Below are positions 8,451-12,351 of a stretch of DNA of 12,351 nt, piece after piece. The position numbers and the translations under genes are program-made. The stretch is from the NCBI GenBank assembly GCA_030648225.1, contig JAUSIA010000434.1, forward strand, positions 1 through 12,351. The letters run 5' to 3'. The notes beneath the pieces were generated by a model that ran no database searches, was not told the DNA's origin, and was given only the letters and a program-made list of their open reading frames with translations. Numbering within the stretch: position 1 is the first letter of the stretch; each line of letters opens with the position of its first letter. This DNA comes from Ignavibacteria bacterium (GTDB lineage Bacteria; Bacteroidota; Ignavibacteria; Ignavibacteriales; Ignavibacteriaceae).

Positions 8451-8491
8451 TTTTAATTTGGACAGATATCAAATTTTATGAGAAGATTCAG

Positions 8492-9988
8492 ATGATGTTC
8501 ACAAAACTTAAATTCATTTTTTTAATTTTTATTTTCACTTCCTTTAATTTATTATCACAGACTCAAAATCAATTAGAAAAAAATATCCTTAAAGGACTTG
8601 AACATTCTTATCATTTCAGATGGGATAAGGCGGAAGATATCTTTAAAGATATAATTGAAAAATATCCTGATAGACCGGAAGGTTATCATTTCCTCGCAAG
8701 CATTTATGCCTGGTATTATTTAAGCAGCAAGAATGAAAGTGATTTCGATACTTTTGTTTCATATTCTGATATTGCTCTTGAAAAAGGAGATGATGAACTT
8801 GAAAAAAAACCGGGCGATGATAAATTGCTTTATATAATTGGTTCAAATTATTCTTACAGAGCAATTGTTTTTGCTGCAGCGGAAAATTATCTTGATGCAG
8901 TCTGGGCAGGTAAAAAATCAGATTCATATCTAACGGATGCTTTGGAAATTAACCCGGAAAATTTTGATGCTTACCTTGGTTTGGGATTGTTTAGTTTTGC
9001 CGCGGGACAAACGCCGGGTGCATTCAAATGGGCATTAAAGCTGGCTGGTATAAGTGGAGATACTGAAACAGGGCTCAATCATATAAGATTAGCTGCTGAG
9101 AAAGGAAAATATTCTAAAGTTGAAGCACAATATTATTATTCGCAGATTTCTTCTGAATATTCAATCGCATCAGAATATATTACATCTCTTGTAAAAAAAT
9201 ATCCTGAGAATCTTCTTTTCAGCTATTCACTTGCTTCATTAAATATTAAAGAGAGAAAAATTAACGCTGCCGAAAAAATTCTTAAAAAAATAGTAAACAA
9301 AGATGAGGATAAATTTATCCAGGTAATTTCATTCTCAAGATTTTTACTTGGAGATGTTTTTTATAAAAAGAATGAATTTGATTCTGCAATTGTTTATTAC
9401 ACAAAGTTTCTTGATTCAACTCCTGATAATGATTACACCGGTATTGCATCTTTCAGGCTTGGAATAAGTTATGAAATAACAGGCGGGCGTGACAGTGCAA
9501 AAATTTATTTCGGGATAAGTGATAAAGGAAATATGGATCTTGATGATGACATCTATGCAAAACGAAAAGGTGCAATTTATTTTCAAAGAACATTATCGGA
9601 TAATGAAATTGCTCTTATTAAAGCTTCCAATTTAATTGATTCCGGGAATTACCAGGCAGCTTACGATTCTCTTACAAGCATACTGGATGAAGTTATGGGC
9701 AGCAAACTAAAAGCAGAAACTTATCTTTACCTTAGTGAAGCTGCTTTTTATTTAGGCAATTATGATGAATCAATAAGTCTTGCCTCAGCAGCTATTAAGA
9801 CAGATGTGATGGATGAGAAATGGATTTTACCTTTTGCAAATTATTTTGCTGCAAGAGCAAATCATCAATTAGGTGATGAGCAGGCTGTTGATTATTTTAT
9901 AGAGCAGGTTGAAGAGTACAGCGATTATGATTATCAGAATAAAATGAAGGTTCTTCTTTACATATTAAAACAGAAAAAGCTTTTATAA
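8492..9988 (+). CDS. Secreted tetratricopeptide-repeat protein
   Basis: A 498-residue protein. The N-terminus is a Sec signal: MMFTKLK, a Phe/Ile/Leu core to about residue 18, then NLLSQ; cleavage is likely just after LLS. The mature part is nearly all helical with TPR-type units. The clearest are 33-66 (GLEHSYHFRWDKAEDIF, then YPDRPEGYHFLASIYA), 150-172 (ALEINPENFDAYLGLGLFSF), 283-316 (RFLLGDVFYKKNEFDSAIVYY), 318-340 (IASFRLGISYEITGGRDSAK), 372-400 (DSGNYQAAYDSL) and 408-436 (AETYLYLSEAAFYLGNYDES). No enzymatic or membrane domain is visible, so it is probably a periplasmic scaffold. ATG codons at 8492 and 8495 are adjacent and either could be used. An 86-base gap separates it from purN. Similar proteins are common in Bacteroidota and Ignavibacteria with unknown partners. 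Confidence 0.85.
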   Translation: MMFTKLKFIFLIFIFTSFNLLSQTQNQLEKNILKGLEHSYHFRWDKAEDIFKDIIEKYPDRPEGYHFLASIYAWYYLSSKNESDFDTFVSYSDIALEKGDDELEKKPGDDKLLYIIGSNYSYRAIVFAAAENYLDAVWAGKKSDSYLTDALEINPENFDAYLGLGLFSFAAGQTPGAFKWALKLAGISGDTETGLNHIRLAAEKGKYSKVEAQYYYSQISSEYSIASEYITSLVKKYPENLLFSYSLASLNIKERKINAAEKILKKIVNKDEDKFIQVISFSRFLLGDVFYKKNEFDSAIVYYTKFLDSTPDNDYTGIASFRLGISYEITGGRDSAKIYFGISDKGNMDLDDDIYAKRKGAIYFQRTLSDNEIALIKASNLIDSGNYQAAYDSLTSILDEVMGSKLKAETYLYLSEAAFYLGNYDESISLASAAIKTDVMDEKWILPFANYFAARANHQLGDEQAVDYFIEQVEEYSDYDYQNKMKVLLYILKQKKLL

Positions 9989-10021
9989 CAATTACTTATA
10001 ATAGGTGTTCTCAAGTTATGA

Positions 10022-10050
10022 TTGACAATATTTTACTATTTGACTAATTT
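10022..10050 (+). promoter_or_regulatory. Weak sigma-70-like promoter candidate for purN-purH-mreB
   Basis: TTGACA at 10022-10027 is an exact -35 word, and 17 bases later TAATTT (10045-10050) is a poor -10 (three of six bases). A perfect TATAAT also occurs at 9997-10002 but lacks a -35. In DNA this AT-rich either could be chance. If neither is used, purN may be read from the TPR gene upstream. Confidence 0.25.
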
Positions 10051-10065
10051 TTCGGCGGCTAAAGT

Positions 10066-10069
10066 AGGA
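10066..10069 (+). promoter_or_regulatory. Ribosome binding site supporting the TTG start of purN
   Basis: AGGA within GTAGGAAAAAT lies five bases before the TTG at 10075. It is one of the few clear Shine-Dalgarno sequences in the window and, together with the conserved N-terminus that begins right at this codon, decides the start. Confidence 0.6.
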
Positions 10070-10074
10070 AAAAT

Positions 10075-10676
10075 TTGAATATAGTTGTTTTTGTCTCCGG
10101 AAGAGGTTCTAATCTTCAGGCAATTTTAAATTCAGATTTACTTAAGAATAAAGTAGAAGTTAAAGCAGTTTTTAGTGATAAAACAAATTGCCCTGCTTTT
10201 GAAATTGCCAGACAGAATTCTATAAAATATTATTCTTTAGGAGATAAAGAAAACAGTGTAAGTTACAGCGAACTTGTTTCTTTATTGGAGTCACAAAAAA
10301 TCGAGTTAATAGTGCTTGCCGGATTTTTAAAACTAATCCCCGATTCGGTTATTGCAAAGTTCAAAAACCGGATAATAAATATTCATCCTGCACTGCTTCC
10401 TGCTTTCGGTGGAAAAGGAATGTATGGAATCAAAGTCCACGAAGCAGTCTTTAAATCTTCCGCAAAAGTATCAGGAGCTTCTATACATTTGGTGGATGAA
10501 ACTTATGATGCCGGGAAGATAGTATCTCAGCAGTGTGTTGATATATCGGATGTTACTTCACCACAGGAAATTGCAGAAAGAGTTTTAAAGATTGAACACA
10601 AGCTTCTGCCTTATGTTATAAGTAAGTTTGCTGATGGAAATATTAAGATAATAAATGAAAGAGTTGTGATAGTTTA

Positions 10677-10677
<1 letters not shown>
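10075..10677 (+). CDS. purN: Phosphoribosylglycinamide formyltransferase (GAR transformylase)
   Basis: It transfers a formyl group from 10-formyltetrahydrofolate to GAR, the third step of de novo purine synthesis, in the cytosol. The 200 residues are a normal family length. Visible features are the phosphate-binding loop SGRGSNLQ (8-15), LAGFLKLI (81-88), NIHPALLPAF (102-111) with catalytic Asn102 and His104, the GMYGIKVHEA segment (115-124) and HLVDETYDAGKIV (138-150), with Asp145 at the place of the conserved catalytic Asp. The start is TTG at 10075: no other start fits, the family N-terminus begins there (MNIVVFVSGRGSN) and AGGA lies at good spacing. Its TAG stop shares one base with the purH GTG start, so the two enzymes, both users of 10-formyl-THF, are almost certainly co-translated. 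Confidence 0.96.

Positions 10678-12351
<1,674 letters not shown>

Noticed and set aside
8251..8472. A 73-codon minus-strand reading frame containing THPNPSRKREG
   Set aside because: It is the false translation of the inverted-repeat element at 8311-8450, a well-known artefact.

Overview
The window looks like a chromosomal segment from an AT-rich Gram-negative bacterium. An outer-membrane barrel protein with a single POTRA-like domain, secreted repeat proteins with Sec signals, a Bacteroidota-style promoter candidate and the order purN-purH-mreB point to the Bacteroidota/Chlorobi/Ignavibacteria group. I lean to Ignavibacteria from the look of the proteins; a tree would be needed to settle it. 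Several genes appear to start with TTG or GTG.

Left half, minus strand: a SpoIIE/PP2C-type phosphatase with two membrane segments (3' end cut off by the window edge) overlaps by 4 bases (ATGA) the end of a class I/II PLP aminotransferase of the methionine/kynurenine type. After a 350-base gap with small palindromes come a secreted Sel1-repeat protein and, upstream of it, a POTRA/beta-barrel outer-membrane protein. The last two probably form one unit. Two members of one GTG-rich palindromic repeat family bracket the barrel gene.

Middle: a 700-base divergent spacer carries one of those repeats, three further hairpins and a reasonable promoter just ahead of pyrG (CTP synthase, plus strand). A roughly 140-base MITE-like element of two inverted hairpins follows pyrG.

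Right half, plus strand: a secreted TPR protein, then a tight cluster of purN (GAR transformylase, TTG start), purH (bifunctional AICAR transformylase/IMP cyclohydrolase, GTG start overlapping the purN stop by one base) and the first 48 codons of mreB. Nucleotide synthesis (CTP, IMP) and envelope or shape functions dominate.

I found no defence system, prophage, CRISPR array, tRNA or rRNA. The window is mostly housekeeping. The most interesting items are the crowding of several unrelated palindromic repeat families into nearly every larger gene gap, and the aminotransferase whose conserved N-terminus lies upstream of its first usable ATG.
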